64,000 nucleotides of DNA, from assembly GCA_022577435.1 (NCBI GenBank), contig JAKOON010000013.1, positions 4,375,001-4,439,000 of the forward strand, in the 5' to 3' direction. The notes beneath the pieces are model-generated. The model saw only the letters and a list, made by a program, of their open reading frames with translations. It ran no database searches and was not told the DNA's origin. Source of the DNA: Embiotoca jacksoni (taxonomy: Eukaryota > Chordata > Actinopteri > Embiotocidae). Shown piece by piece: positions 26,981 to 41,100 of this stretch. Positions within the stretch are counted from its first letter, which is position 1, and each line of letters starts with the position of its first letter. Both the position numbers and the translations under genes were made by a program.

Positions 26981-27188
26981 AAATACAAATATTATATTAC
27001 AAAGCTCAAATGTTAGTTGTTCCATTTTAGTGGCTGAGAAGGAAACAAAGTCTGTATTCAGTTCTTCTCAGGAGCGGAGCAGCCGTGCTCCGGTGATGCA
27101 GGAAGACTCGACCCCACCTACGCTCGCAGCGTGAGGCTTTGAACCTCTGAGAGGATAGCAGCCCGATGATTCGCTCTAAATATCAGGA
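26310..27188 (-). other. anapc1: anapc1 3' untranslated region (approximate end)
   Basis: Sequence between the stop codon and the first canonical polyadenylation signal in the gene sense. It includes a run of about 30 T in the gene sense near 26950-26979. The cleavage end is an estimate. Confidence 0.65.
26332..26337 (-). terminator. anapc1 polyadenylation signal (AATAAA)
   Basis: AATAAA on the minus strand, about 850 bases after the stop. An ATTAAA variant lies at 26454-26459 and could give a shorter end. Confidence 0.6.
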
Positions 27189-27331
27189 TCAAAAGGCTTG
27201 CAGGGGGAAGCCCAGCACTGTCTGTGGTCCAGATGCAGAACCCAACAGGACAGGTACCAGCCTCAGAAGGTCTCTGAGAGGAATTCCCAGCTGGCTGCTC
27301 TGCGACAATAAATCACCGAGGGAGCTGCAGC
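27189..27331 (-). CDS. anapc1: anapc1 window exon 36 (last coding exon)
   Basis: Two bases plus 46 codons and TGA. CSSLGDLLSQSSQLGIPLRD then LLRLVPVLLGSASGPQTVLG and FPLQAF. The LLRL.P.LLG core matches human LLRLAPLLLG. The terminal residues after it do not resemble the human NPQPMVM end and are several residues longer. Acceptor tctcccctgcag is strong. Confidence 0.93.
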
Positions 27332-29113
27332 CTGCAGGGGAGAGAGAGAGAATAGAGACTGAGACGAGTTCAACGTCCCGGGATCCTTTTCTGTAGCAGG
27401 ACGCTGGGATGGGACTCTGCCGAGTCCGGTGGTGGTAGAACGACTCAAATAAGTTACTTAAGTTAACTTGGTAGTACAACAAACACAAAAACACTCCATT
27501 AGAAAGTAAAAGTCCTGCATTTCAAATCCTTAAATGAAAGCAGAGAAGCATTTTCAGCAATATGTACCGAAAGTAACAAACATAAAAGAACTTGTTTCAC
27601 TTTCGAGAGTTTAGATAACAAATGTGTCTTCGTTGGAAAGTTAAGAACTCGTAGACGTCTGTAACTCACTAAACTTTAAGTTGTCAAATCTTCAATAAAG
27701 CATTAGATAAACTCTCAAACTATAAGTAACCAGTACCTGCAGCTGCAGGTTGTAACTACAATTGCCGTGAGAGGTTGAGTGTTTCCCTCTGAAATAAAGT
27801 GAGGTATAAAGTGGGAGGAAATGGATGTTCCAGTGAACTACCTCAGAACTGCACCAACAACAGTATTCAGTAACTTTATAACTGAGAAATTACGAGATGA
27901 ATCAGGGCTGCTGACATCATGGAAACATCAGGTCAGTTGTGGCAGGTCCTGGGTAAAAGCAGGGCCCAAAGGATCGCTCGAGTCTTTAAATGATCGACTC
28001 GGATAATCTATAAAAAAATGCATATTTATGAAAACTTCATGTATTGAAGTATCTGTGAGCTTCTTGTTATTTTATCTTCTGACTTTTACTTGACATTAGT
28101 GGTTGAAAACGGTTTTACTTTCCCTCCCTCTATAATAGTAAAAATGGTTTGGTCCATAGGTCAAAAAAACTTTATAGCGGAAAAGTCAGGGACTTTATGA
28201 CCAGACAAGAGATCCTGAAGAGGAAGATGCAGCTGCAACAAGGTGAGACATCCATTTAGCTAGTTTAAACATCTGGCAAACACAGACACGGGATGGACAG
28301 AGTGAAACTCCTGCTGCTGAGAACCATGTGTTGAGAGTTTACATGCAAATGTAAGTGTACACAAGTGACGCGATCCAGTTTCCTGGGAGCATGTGTGTGT
28401 CTCTTACCCTCCAGCTGTGTGTGTGTGTTCTTGAGGCAGGGGATGGAGCGGTACACCAGGAAGCAGGCCAACAGGATGGACTGGGTGTCCCTCGACAGGC
28501 CCTCGCCCCTCGTGTAGGAACTCAGCACCGAGCTGTTGTCTAGAAGAGCAGACGCACAAGGCATAAATGTATTTTTGTGTTTTCAGTGGGGTATTTTAGT
28601 GAAACGGGATACATTGAATTGTCATTCGATATCTCTTTGTGACTGTCATGTCCACCTGGTTGTAGTCATGGACTGCTTTGTTTTACAATCACGTGTTTTT
28701 AGCATCTGACTTCACGCTGAGTCATTTACTTCAAACACAGTGCAGCTCTGCTCTCTGACACATAGCTGGGAACTGGACTTTTAGTATTTTTATAACTGTT
28801 CTGGGTTCTTTAATACGACTGCTGTATCCGTCTTCATTTGCTGAAACTCAAACTTTTATTTTTCATTTTGGGTAACATTTTTGTGAATGAAACTTGCTCA
28901 CAGGGCTGAACATGTTGGTGTACAGACGGGTTTCAGCGTGATGTCATTTGTGAGAAAAAGGACCCAGAATGACTCCGAACCTATTAAGAGATTAACATGA
29001 ATATTTTTTTTTAATTTTTTTTTTTCCGGATATTCGGATTAGAATGCGTGTAGCATTAAAAAAAAAAAAATAATAATCACAACCTACTTTATTTCTAAGC
29101 AGTCGATATGACA

Positions 29114-29147
<34 letters not shown>

Positions 29148-32066
29148 TTAAAACCATGCTGTGTAAACTTGTGTTCTGCCTTCAGGCTGCACACGCAACT
29201 GTAAACCCCACTTTCGCTGTAATTGTTGGGGCGTTTATCATTCTGATTATGTTGATGATGAAATCTCATGAACATGTACCTCTTCATGAGCAGGAGGCTG
29301 AAACAAGGGATTTACAGAAAGTTTTAATGTACATGTTGCTACATTTCTGTAATGTGGTTAATTTGCAAAATATAAATTCATCAAAACTTCCATTCGATAA
29401 TTATCTCTGTGTAAAAATCCATGAAATTCCATCATTGTTGGGAAGTTTGTGCGACTTCATGTCAATGTTCACTGCTGCATTTCCTTGTGAGACAGAGAAA
29501 AAATAAGAATCATAAAACAACAAGGTCCTCATACATATTTCCTTCATGGGCGAGTTCCAGAGAAACATTCCTGATGCTTGAGTTCAAGTTAATTTGAGTT
29601 TATTTTCTATCAGAGCCAAGAGGCTCAATGAGACATGAAAGTGAAGACATGCCTAAGGTGTTTACGTGACCACAGTCTGGTCCAACTACCCCACCTGTTT
29701 CCCACGCCTCTTGGTGTGCTTTTATTCCTGTAAGTGTGTTCAGCAATGGAATTTGTCTTTGAGTGTATACGCAGTCTGTTTAACTTCTAAACTATGACAT
29801 TAGTCTGCTACACCCTACGCAGGAAAACAAGCTGAGACACATCCAGCCTGTGAAATACTCAGCCGGTGACACGGCTGCTCAACAGTTAAAATGGACTTTT
29901 TGTCGCATGTAGTAAAGGAAAAAAAGAATAGAAATGAATCGAATGGTTAGTTTCATCTTTTTTGTTTGTTGGTATCTGCATATCAACTTACTACACTTAT
30001 ACACGGAAATGTCTTCGCAGGGCATGTTGAAAGAGTGGAGCTGAGGTGACACCTGTCATACGGTTCACAGCGGATTGTCTCCAAACCAACTCCTCACACC
30101 GTCTTTAAACCGGATTTACACCTGCTGGCTTCACAGGAGTCCTGGAGTCGATACTTTTGCACTCCAATCTAAATTTTGAGAGTGAGGTTTGACCTGTCGA
30201 TCACAACCGCAGCCATAAACAGGTGTATCATATGCGACCGGGCTGCACTGTACCACGTTGTTTTATTCACTGCGGTGAGAGCAGAGGTCACGGTGAGCAG
30301 AGGGTTTGCAGTTCGCTGCACGCGTGTTGCTGACGACGGGAAGATAAATCCGAGCCTTTGTTCAGCATCCTTCATGTCGTCTTCATCTCGATCAATAGCT
30401 ACCCACATCAGTAGACGCGAATCCAAGCAGCCCACGCTGCATATGTTCGCTTGTGCACACACACGCGGCGTGGCTTTACATCTGTTTACAGATGAGGTAC
30501 AAAAAAAGAAGCAACGCAAAAGTATAAATCCATGAGCCCAACGAAGCATAGCTCGGATTAAAACGTTCGTAGCCTTCTGAAGGAACCATGTTCATTAGTT
30601 CCTTGGAATGAAGAATGAGTTACAGATGTGAACTCTTTTCCACCCTGACATGACAGATGTTTGTGTTTTTTCACAGGGATTTTCCTGACATTGTTCTATG
30701 TTCAAAGCTAAAGTGGGCAAAAAACAACAACAACAACCCGTATTCAAAAAGGCATCTAAAAGTCAATAAGCAGCAAATATGAAGCATTTTAGTGGGACGC
30801 AGTGTTCAAAACATTTACGATGCCCAATAAGCCAGACTTTACATTGTACGCCCGGCTGCTCTGGACTGAGCTGAATTCTCTTTTGTTCAATACAGAGCTG
30901 CGTATAGTGATTATTTTCTTTACTGATTAATCTAGTGATCATTTTCTTGATTTTTTTTTATTTGGTCTACGAATGAATTAAATAAACAAACATATCCAGC
31001 ATCATTTCCTAAAGTCCAAGCTAATTTCAACTAACAGGTTCGTTGTTTCTCATTCTGCCAACATTGAACCACTTTTTAAATTAGAGTCAATTGTTGATTG
31101 TATGACCTGACTAATCTTGTAGTTTCAGCTCGTGCACTGTGCACTCTACTGTAACGGTTTCTAAATAGTAACCTCCTTCCTTGCCCTGAATCATCATCCC
31201 TTTGATTAACATCCGCTCACAATTCAAGAAAAAATAAGTGCATTTGCGCAGCCGCAGATCAAGAGTAATAAAACTCCAAATACTGTTATTTGAACACCAT
31301 GTACAGTATTTATGAAAACAGCTGACCGGCCTTCTCATTCACTAACACTGTCCTCCACTCATCCCTCCATCACACCTCTCTGCCCTCCTCACCTCTGAGC
31401 CAGCTGTCCAGTGCCACGTCCACCGCGTTCTTCATGACGGGCAGGAACTCGGAGGTGAGCAGGGTGTCGTGGCGGTTGGCGGGACCTCGCAGCATCCTGC
31501 TGTCCCACAACTCCACCACCAGACGCAACTGCCAGAGGGGGAAGGTCTGCAGCAGGTCGCCCCGACGCAGAGCTCCGACCGCCTGAGAGACACAGAGGAG
31601 GACAGAAAAAGCAAACACCGTGTTCACAACTCTGTAATGCTAAGTGTTCCTCAACAAAGACAACATTATAATCACAGATGAGAGCATGTAATACAAAACA
31701 GAAGCCAGGAACTCTCTTCTGGTTTACACTGTAACACACGAACTTATCTGATATCTATGACGAACAATTAAATCCTGTTTTCTTCCAAGGTTTACATTTT
31801 TGTTCATCGTACTCCAAGACGTATTTTAGTCACAGCTTGAGAATTCATTTCCAAACCTCTCAATAACCGATTTAGTTGACCTCACCTGAGAATGAAATCA
31901 ACTTGGAGACTTTAAACTAACCTCCGACACTCATTTCACTGCATTTTATTTATTGGAACATCTGTATTATTGATCCTTTATTGCTCTGCACATGCCAAAA
32001 TATTGACAAGTGATAGTCAGGAGGATTCAGCAGTTACCACACAACTCAGTGTGTGCATGTGTGTGC

Positions 32067-32102
<36 letters not shown>

Positions 32103-35100
32103 GTGCGTGTTACCTGCTCGATAGCGATATACGTGGGCAGCATCTCCGGACATTCCTGCGTCACACATTCATACAGCATTGCCGAGAACAACACCAGAGT
32201 GTCCTCCCTCTGCAACAACACAACAGAGCCCGTGTGGGTTAACTCAGCAAGGCTGGTGCAAACAACACAAGTTGAACATTCTGACATGTAAACATGGAAC
32301 CGAACGTTTAAAAACTTTTGTCTTAACATGTTCATTTAGGTTTATTTAGCAGATACAATATGTAGTTCTTCTGGTGCTTTATTTAAGACTTGTCCATACT
32401 TGGTTACGATCAGTTGTCCTTTTCGAGATTCATATCTGTTTTGCAATGATGTGATTGGCACCTTGAAATATTTGGCACTTTTCCATTTGAGGCACAAATC
32501 ATTGAGTTAAGTCCGACGCAGACCTTCATTTGCATATTTGTATTGCCTCTTTATGTGTGGGAGCTCTTATTTCATGTAGTTTTTGGCATTTACCTTGTGT
32601 CAACACACCTTGTTTGTGCACAAACGAGTGAGCACATTTAAGTTTATTCTTCTAAAGAGGGTGCTTAGACACAAATAATGACTTGGAAGATCTTGTGATG
32701 AAACTTAAGGGCTTAAAATGTCCATAGATGAGGTTCAAACAGTGAAAAAGTCAAACATGGTAATGGTACTTTGTAGAGGGCCTTGTTTATTATTCGTTGT
32801 CTTTTCAATCTGACTTATTTCAAAATGGCACACAGGCTTCACAGGGTTTTCCTCCTCAATCTGACCAACTACACTGGTTTATTCATAAACTGCACACTAA
32901 TTAAAAACTCATTTCAATACTTTTAAGGCCATCTATTCATTTCACAAACCTTTAAGCACAAGGAGAAATATGGAGTCGGACATTATGTGTACATTTAGTT
33001 CGAGACAAAGAGCTATTTCACGCTACGTTAAAAAAAACCAGACTGCGTCAAATGTGCCGATTATCTGACGGAAAACACGACATCCTCAATTTAAATACAA
33101 AGATCTGGTTTACGTGGAGAGGTAGAAGAGGCAGGGGCAGAGTTGATGTGATTTTTCTGATAAAGAAAATTGAAGAGACGTCTTGTTCTTGTTAAATTCA
33201 ATTACAGAAGGTCACGCTACAAAATGATACATTTTCTGCCATTTTACTGTAGAAGCTGAAACCAGTGACCTCTGCGCAATCTACCCAATTAACCTGATGC
33301 AGTGATGAAGTAGCCTCTTTACTCCGAAAATGGGAGTGAAGTGATTAATAAGCAGATTAAGCAGTGGTCATGACAATCTATACAATCTATTTTAAATGCT
33401 TAAATTGCCTCTTGCACGACATGTACTATAAATGTCAAGCTGCTTTATTTTTCAACCAAAGCAGATCTGCCAAGTTACAACGCAGAAACTTAAAGCTTGT
33501 GCTGGTTTTCCCAATTGTTTTCCGTGAATCTCGTCCATAAATATATTTTGTTTTGGGAGACTGAAATATCCCAACAACTCTGGCATGGATTTTCCACATA
33601 ATCAGTCCTAAAGACTTTTGTAACCTCCTGACTTTCCCGCTTTTAATTTAATTTGTTGCAGACAATCAGCATGTGCGCTGCAGAGTGAATAGAGGGTAAT
33701 AAAAGTGTGATCCCTGAGCTTTATTAAGTATTTTCCAAGTATTAAAAACGCTCCAAACTTCAGGCTTTCGTCAGCCTCAGCTGCACGTTGTGTTTAGTGC
33801 TAATAGACAAATGTTAGCATGCTAATCGGATGATGAACATACTAAACATTAAACGTGAGTGTTAGTATCCTGACCTTAGTGTCAAAGTAAAACCTCACAA
33901 AACCGCACACATTTTTTTCAAAATTGTTTATGGAGACTTGATCATCATCCTTCCCAACTGTTGAGTGTTCGTTTCTTCCTGATTCAGACACGACACGTGA
34001 TTTAAGGTATCGGCTCACTGAGCTTATAAAAACACAGACAGAGACTCTGGTCAACAATCCCTATTTGCTTTTCCTTCTCTACTGAAAGCCTGACATGGTT
34101 GTATGTAGAATGAGTGTCACTTCTTAGTGCCACATCATTTCTGTTTCCTAAAACACATCTAGTCCTGTATATTTACATGCATACTCATTGTTTAAATGTT
34201 CAGAAGAGCAAAGCATCTCATTTAGGGCCACCGCATATTAACAGATGACTATTATTCTTGTAGTATATGAGGATTTTAGCCAGATCACGAGGCATCCACG
34301 TGGTGATTATTGTTTGTCCTGTCCATTTCATCAGTTCTTTTGCCTAATATTGAAAAAAGATATATAGAAAGAATAATTAACATATATTCAAAGTACTTTT
34401 TCACATGTTTGTGACGAGGTATAAGACTCTATCCTGAAGAAAACCTGAATCAGAATACAGAGTATTAGCAGGAATCCAGTGTGTCTGTAAATGTGTTGAT
34501 TTTGGTTTTGGGGAAAAACAGCCATGTCTGGGTATTTTCCCTGCAGCCTGGAAGGAAAACGTTTGGAGCAGTTTTAGCAAAGCAGCGATAGTGATCGCGG
34601 CCACACACAAAACCAGAACTATAGTCATGCTGCTCAATGTGTGAATTAGTGCTCAGTTTCCATGATATCTGATAACACATTCAATTACCCTGTTTTGACT
34701 TTCCATTATTTAATTGAAAGCACCACTAGGGACCTCATTGCCTCCCTGTTTGCTGATGTTATTCTAACAGTTTTGTGACCAATACAGTTTGACTGAAACC
34801 ACTGAAGTTCCCCGGAAATTTCCCCACCAAACTCCCCCCCTGTTGTCTGGGAACAATAACACGAACAAAAACAATATTGTTTCAAAAGAAAAATCACGAG
34901 AAGAAACATGTTGAGTGTGTAAACCTGGTTACAAAATAGGTGCTAGAATTTTCTTTAATCCTGCAGAAATATAACCTCAAACATCATCAGATTTTCACAT
35001 AAATTGTAAAAGTCGATATAGAGAACCTAATTTTAAAAAATGACACAAAAATGTCAGTTGGTCATTTATTTATCCAGTGTTGCATATCTGTGAGTTACTT

Positions 35101-38100
35101 TGAGTATCTGGTGTGACAGTGAATAGTTTCAACTTCCCAGTAACTGTTGATCAGTCCTGCACATTGACTTGAGGGTCTGTCCACAACATGCCTATTAGTT
35201 TAAGGTCAGGACTTTGACTTGGCCATTCAAAAACATTCATTCTTCATTCTTTGGAAGAACAACTTGTGTGTTTGGTAATGTGGTTAAAATTGTATCTACT
35301 TTTATGACTTGTGTGAAATTCTGAGGATGTTTTAGGTCATATTTATGCAGAAATATAAACAATTCTTGAAAAGATCGATCAAGTCTTGAGGGGAGAGCTA
35401 CGTGGTGCAAACCTTCAAGCACCAATTTCTCACATCAAGACGCTATGGTTAACATCCGCTGCAATTCTGAAAATTATACAGTGTAGTACGTTGGTTGAGT
35501 CTAGTACAGTGGATGACTGTTTGATGTTACTTGTGATTGGTTAAACCAGCCACAGCACATCTCGTGTACACAACAGCAACATGGCTGCAAGGAGTTGAAA
35601 TTAAGGAGTAAACTTAGCTTCAGAGTATACCCACATCTATTTCTGGGAGTAAAACTCACGTGTTTCATTCCTTCTGATGATTTACAGAAGAACTCTGCAA
35701 AGGAGACCAGAGCAGGCTCAGAGGTGAACGTGGAGATGGCTTCGGGCTGCAGAGAAACACAAGGGCATTTTAAAAATATTTAGATGGAGCAACACAGAAG
35801 AGGTATAAAGAAAAAAAGGACACAAAAGGCAATCAAGAAAATGTAAGAAGGAAAGATTTTAGACAATATAGATTCAGAAGGGATGAATGGAGGAAATGGG
35901 TTTATGGAAGAAAGACAGAAAGGGAAAAGGAATGCAGGCGAAGAAAAAGATGAAAGGGGAGGAAGCACAGTGAGGACGAGTGGAATAAACAATGTGCGTT
36001 GTTTCCCCCTCTGGATCTGCAAGTATATTGACAGCGTACACTGAGGCCATCAGGAAACCAGTAATATTCTGACAGCTCCACCGCTGCCTGCTGAACCTGT
36101 AGTAACAACCTGCCATGACCGGACACAACCGCTTACTGGGAAGAAGGTCAACTCAATTCCTAGGAGCAAAATATTGTGAGGAAGTTAGTAATACTTCCCT
36201 AAATAACTGCATGAATCAGCATGATAAATGCATAAAAACTGCTGCATCTGGAGCGACAGAATCCGGGTAGCTCCGGAACCCCTGAGCTTTCATTTGGCTT
36301 CTGTAAACTGTTCAGACGAAGCACTGGGCGCATGTTAGAGGCAGCTGGTTTGCAGACAAACTCAATGAAAAAATGCAAAGTGACTCAACTTGATGAGGGT
36401 TTGTGACACAATTTGAGGTCAGGATGTGTCTGCAAGATGTGACCAAAAACGTTCTGGTTTTGTGTAATTGAGACCAAGTGGTCACACTAAAGAAAGAGTC
36501 GTGAGCAAGACGAGGATATTTTTGACACCTCTGTTTGCTCGTCTACTTGTATTATAGGAACAGGTCAATAATGAAGAAGCATATAACAAAACTGTCCTGG
36601 AAAAATTTTGAAAACCGTCTGCTGAAAAGACACAAAATGTGGTAAACTTTTCATTAATCTGCTACATTTCTTATTCTTTCACATGAATTAAGTAGACTGC
36701 AGAAAATGCTCTGGTGCCTTGGCTGTTTGTAGGAAACCTGAGCACAAAAGCACAAACAGAAATTTGAATTGTCTGTGCGTAACCTCAGGAATGGCCATGT
36801 CCCCCAGATCAGCCAGCTCCACAGAGAATAAATAGACTTCTAATGATGGAAGCTGTTGGTTTTGTGTAGATGCGACATCTTTGAGTGTTTACCTTGAAGG
36901 CTCTGACTCCAGAGTTGCGGTGGTTGACGGTGGTGGCCAGGAGGCTCTTCCAGCCCTGAGGGTCGTCTTTGTAGGGCAGCTGGCCGGCCCGCAGTTTTAC
37001 ATACAACACCCCGTCTCTGGACAGGATGGACCTGAGGGGGAGACACAATATCATTTAAATCCATAAACCAAATTAATACATTACATCAGATTTCCCTTTG
37101 GAGTCCACTAATCCGTATCCAGCACAAAAGAAATGAAGGTGGTCCCTAATGACTGTCACACTTTTTATTGGTTTCATTTGCACCCCTAAACCGCTTTAAA
37201 TTGTAAACACATGCCATTTTCTTTGAGTTCCCTTTGTACTCACTTAAGATGCTGCGTTTCTTTGCTCAGGTCTACTGACAGTTCCCAGTAACGAGGCCCC
37301 TTCACCTTCACCTTAAGGAAATATATTTACACAAATTAGAAAAAAAAACAATAAGAAGTTGAAGCTATGCTTAATTTATCTGAAGTAAGTGTGGGCAGCT
37401 CGAGGAATCGATACTGCTGATACGAAGGTTGCAAACTGTTGTTTTGAGAATTTACCCGTTTGAGAAGGTGCAGCTCAGGAAGCATCGTGGGAGCCATCAA
37501 TTCTACCGTCGTCTCCTCGTACCACTTGGTCTCCTGAAACAAGAGGAAATTAAATCATTACAACTCACAAAAACAAATAGTTATATATGCACAGTTTCAA
37601 GCTCTTAAAGTTGAACTGTACACAACTTAAAGCTGCATCAAAGTGAAATGATTCTCAGTATTGAGTATCAATATGAGGAGTCCTGTGTACTGTACTTAAA
37701 CATTATGTTACCAAGAAGTCACAATAGAGAACAGCAGAATGCCAAAAACAGACTCCTGAGGGTTGCCAATTCCCAAATTCATGAATTCAAATGTGTTTGA
37801 AAGTGAACTGTCTCTGAGACTAAGTAGCCTTTCTTACATATCTGAATTCTTCTTAAATGCCTCTGAAAACATCAAATGTATATACGTTTTTGCATTTCTC
37901 TCACAAGAGGAGTGACACAATGATTGATTATGTTTTTTTTTTCTTATAAAAGTTTAATAAAAATGATTAAAATAAAAAAATATTACTATTATTTATTTAT
38001 TTTTTTTGGTCATTCCATATAGATACCAACCATAAAACTACAATCACTCCGGTTCGATTCCTGTTACCGTTGTTGCATCCACACTCTTTCTCTCTGAAGG

Positions 38101-41100
38101 GCATTACACATTACACAGACACATCATCCAGACAGAAGAAATGGTTGAGTTTGTAGTTTCAATGAGCCAAAATGGGCCGCAAGTATGTTAAAATAGTTGT
38201 TTCACCGCATAGTTGACACGCACAGAAATGCTGGGAAACAGGTCAGTGGTGTATCCTATCAAGATGACACACGAGAAGATGCTGACAGTCCACTGGGCGA
38301 CAGAAAACAATGGGTGATGTGTTTTTACACTCGGGTGGTGCCCTTAATACTGGAAACCTCTCAATTAAATTATTGAAAGGTTTATAAACCAAAGTTCTGC
38401 TAGGCATTCTTGACGTTTTTAGTTCCTCATAGACAAATGGAAACTGGCTGGTGGTGCTGAAGTTTTTCCAGGAACCTGAGATGCAGCTCATTTGCTTTAC
38501 TTCAAGATACTATTTTAAACTGGCACATCAATGCAGAGCGGAAACTAAACCTCACACAGACTTAGAACATGACTGCTGCTATAATTCAAGAGCTAAATTA
38601 CACCATATTGCATTGGCTGTGACAAAATACAAACCAAATCCCATCATATGGAACTTTCTGGGTCACAAACCACCTTTAAGTTTTTTGTTTATTTCATTCT
38701 TTTGTCTACTATGATTGTTAATGTCTATATGAATGTATTTTAGTGTACAGATGGACACACAACTGTAGGAACTAAAAGCAAAGAAAACAATTATGAAAAA
38801 CCAATTACTAATTATCAATAAAACCTAGTACAGCAGCTCTAGAATTGTGCAGTTGTCAAGCAAAAAATATGAATGAGATGCTACCAGTGGTGTAGTTGTT
38901 ACAGTGAAAGGAAGTTGCATGAGTTTTTACAAAATTTATTTTGTAATTCATTGTAATCAAGCGTGAAATTATGTATCTGCCACCAAGCAAAGAGATAATG
39001 TCCAATCTGTGAGGAAGAGGAAGCCGTCCAGCTGACGAAAAGCAGAACGCGGCGGTTTGCTGGTGAGGTGTGGGTTTTTTTAGTGCCTCAAACAGAAACC
39101 AGCACACATTGTACATTACACTTTGTGTGACAATTTGTCGAGCGGAAGTTCAATGACAGACAATTTTACAATAGCTATGACAGAGAGAACCGGAGGTGGG
39201 GGATGGTTGGTTTTACGGTTATCGGACTTTTGGACAGTGAAACGAGAACACAGGATGTCGGCTGCATGCGTCACGCGAACCGACCTTGTAGGTGACCTCT
39301 AAGAGGGCATAGCAGGGCTTCAGGGAGTCCACGTCCACGGGAACCAGCAGCCGTGGCTCTGCAGCCAGCACAGCCAGGTGCCGCAGGGCCTGCAGGTGGT
39401 AGCTGCAGCAGCAAAAGCAACATTAACGCGCTGTTTTTTTTACTACAGTAGAATGTGCAGTTATTACATTACATTTCATTTAGCTGACGCTTTTATCCAA
39501 AGCGACTTACAATAAGTGTATTTCAACCATGAGGGTACAAAACCCAGAACAACAAGAATTAAGAAAATACAATTTCTTCAAGAAAGCCAAACTACAAAGT
39601 GCTAAAACTAAGTGCCATTTTAAGCGCTACTAAAGTTCTCCTATTCAAGGTAAAGTTGGAAGAGGTGTGTTTTTAGTTTGTGGCAGAAGATGTACAGATT
39701 TCCCACTGTTGTTGAGGAGCTTATTCCACCATTTAGGAGCCAAATCTTTGTTCCCATACTGGGAGTTGACCCCGGGCCGCCTAGGTGAAAACCAGGAATC
39801 CTAACCGCTAGACCATATGGGACATATTGCCCATTAACAAAATGGATATAGAAAACCAACCATATTGATAGCAGAAATTAATGGAAGCTCTTTTTTTTTT
39901 TCTTTCTACCAAACCTACATAAAAACCTGAAGAATTCATAAATTATTTTATTTACATTATTTGTTTCATTAAGTGATTTTTATTCAAAATTGTCTTTTGT
40001 TAATTGCACACAAGCATAATGTAATCAACAATTTCCCTTCCCCATTCATAGGTCATTTGTGTCACCCTGTAGTAAAGAAGCCATGATCTACTTTGAGGTA
40101 TTTTATTTATGTAAAGGCTGTTTAAAAGGCATTTAAATTATACAAAAAAAAAAAAAAAAAAAATCAACATTAGCACAAAATACCATCAGTGAATCGAATG
40201 CAAATGTTTCCAAAGACATGAATCCCACGACAGGTTTCTGCTGCCGGACGTGATGTTTTATATTTAGCACCATGTACACATGGGCTTCGTGTGCATTTAC
40301 AAGCAGCAATAAGTTATTAGTTACAAATAATTTCAGAGATTTGCTTTAACTTGCATGGTGCAGCAGCAAGTCCACATCGTCACTCATATTTTTTCACCTT
40401 CTGATACTCTTTGCATTATTTGACCAGCGTCTTGTCGTGTTACGTGTGTGTTTGTCTCACCGGTTGTCGGTGCTGTGAGCAGGAAAGTGTGGGTACAGGG
40501 CGCACAGCAGAGCAGCGATGGCTGAATTGGAGGTGCTCAGCGTGTACCTGATAGAAGACGATATTACAAATAGTTAAAATACATTCCTCTCTGTCTCTCT
40601 CTCGCACCCACACTTCGCTGTAACTCTCACCATCTGCCAGAATTTACAGTAACGTGCGCATTCAAATATGTAATCAAGACAAAACAACAAACATTCACAC
40701 ATAAACGACAATAGAAACAAAATTACAGACTTCACGATGGCAATAAATATAGGAATGTCTTATTCAAGTGGTGCATACAACACATCACAAAGCACGACGC
40801 TGTGCTCCAAATGAAACACTTTTTTTTTTATAAACACTCCGCCCTGTTAGTTAAACCATGTGTGTTGTAATCTAGTTAACACCATCACAGGCCTTCACAC
40901 AGCCTCTTCAACATAATAGCAGGCAGTTAAGTGTGTACTTTGACAGATAGGGTCATTATAATAATGTTGGGTCAGACAATACAGGCTGCCTGGGCCGAGG
41001 TGGTGATGGGAGTACTTATTAACGTTTAGCTGAGATAAAGGGCTCCTCTTCATTTACCGGCAGATTGTGTCAAGTTTAAGAAACAAAACGTCACTCAACA

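Noticed and set aside
38051..38061. Perfect tRNA B-box consensus GGTTCGATTCC
   Set aside because: No A box or cloverleaf can be built around it.
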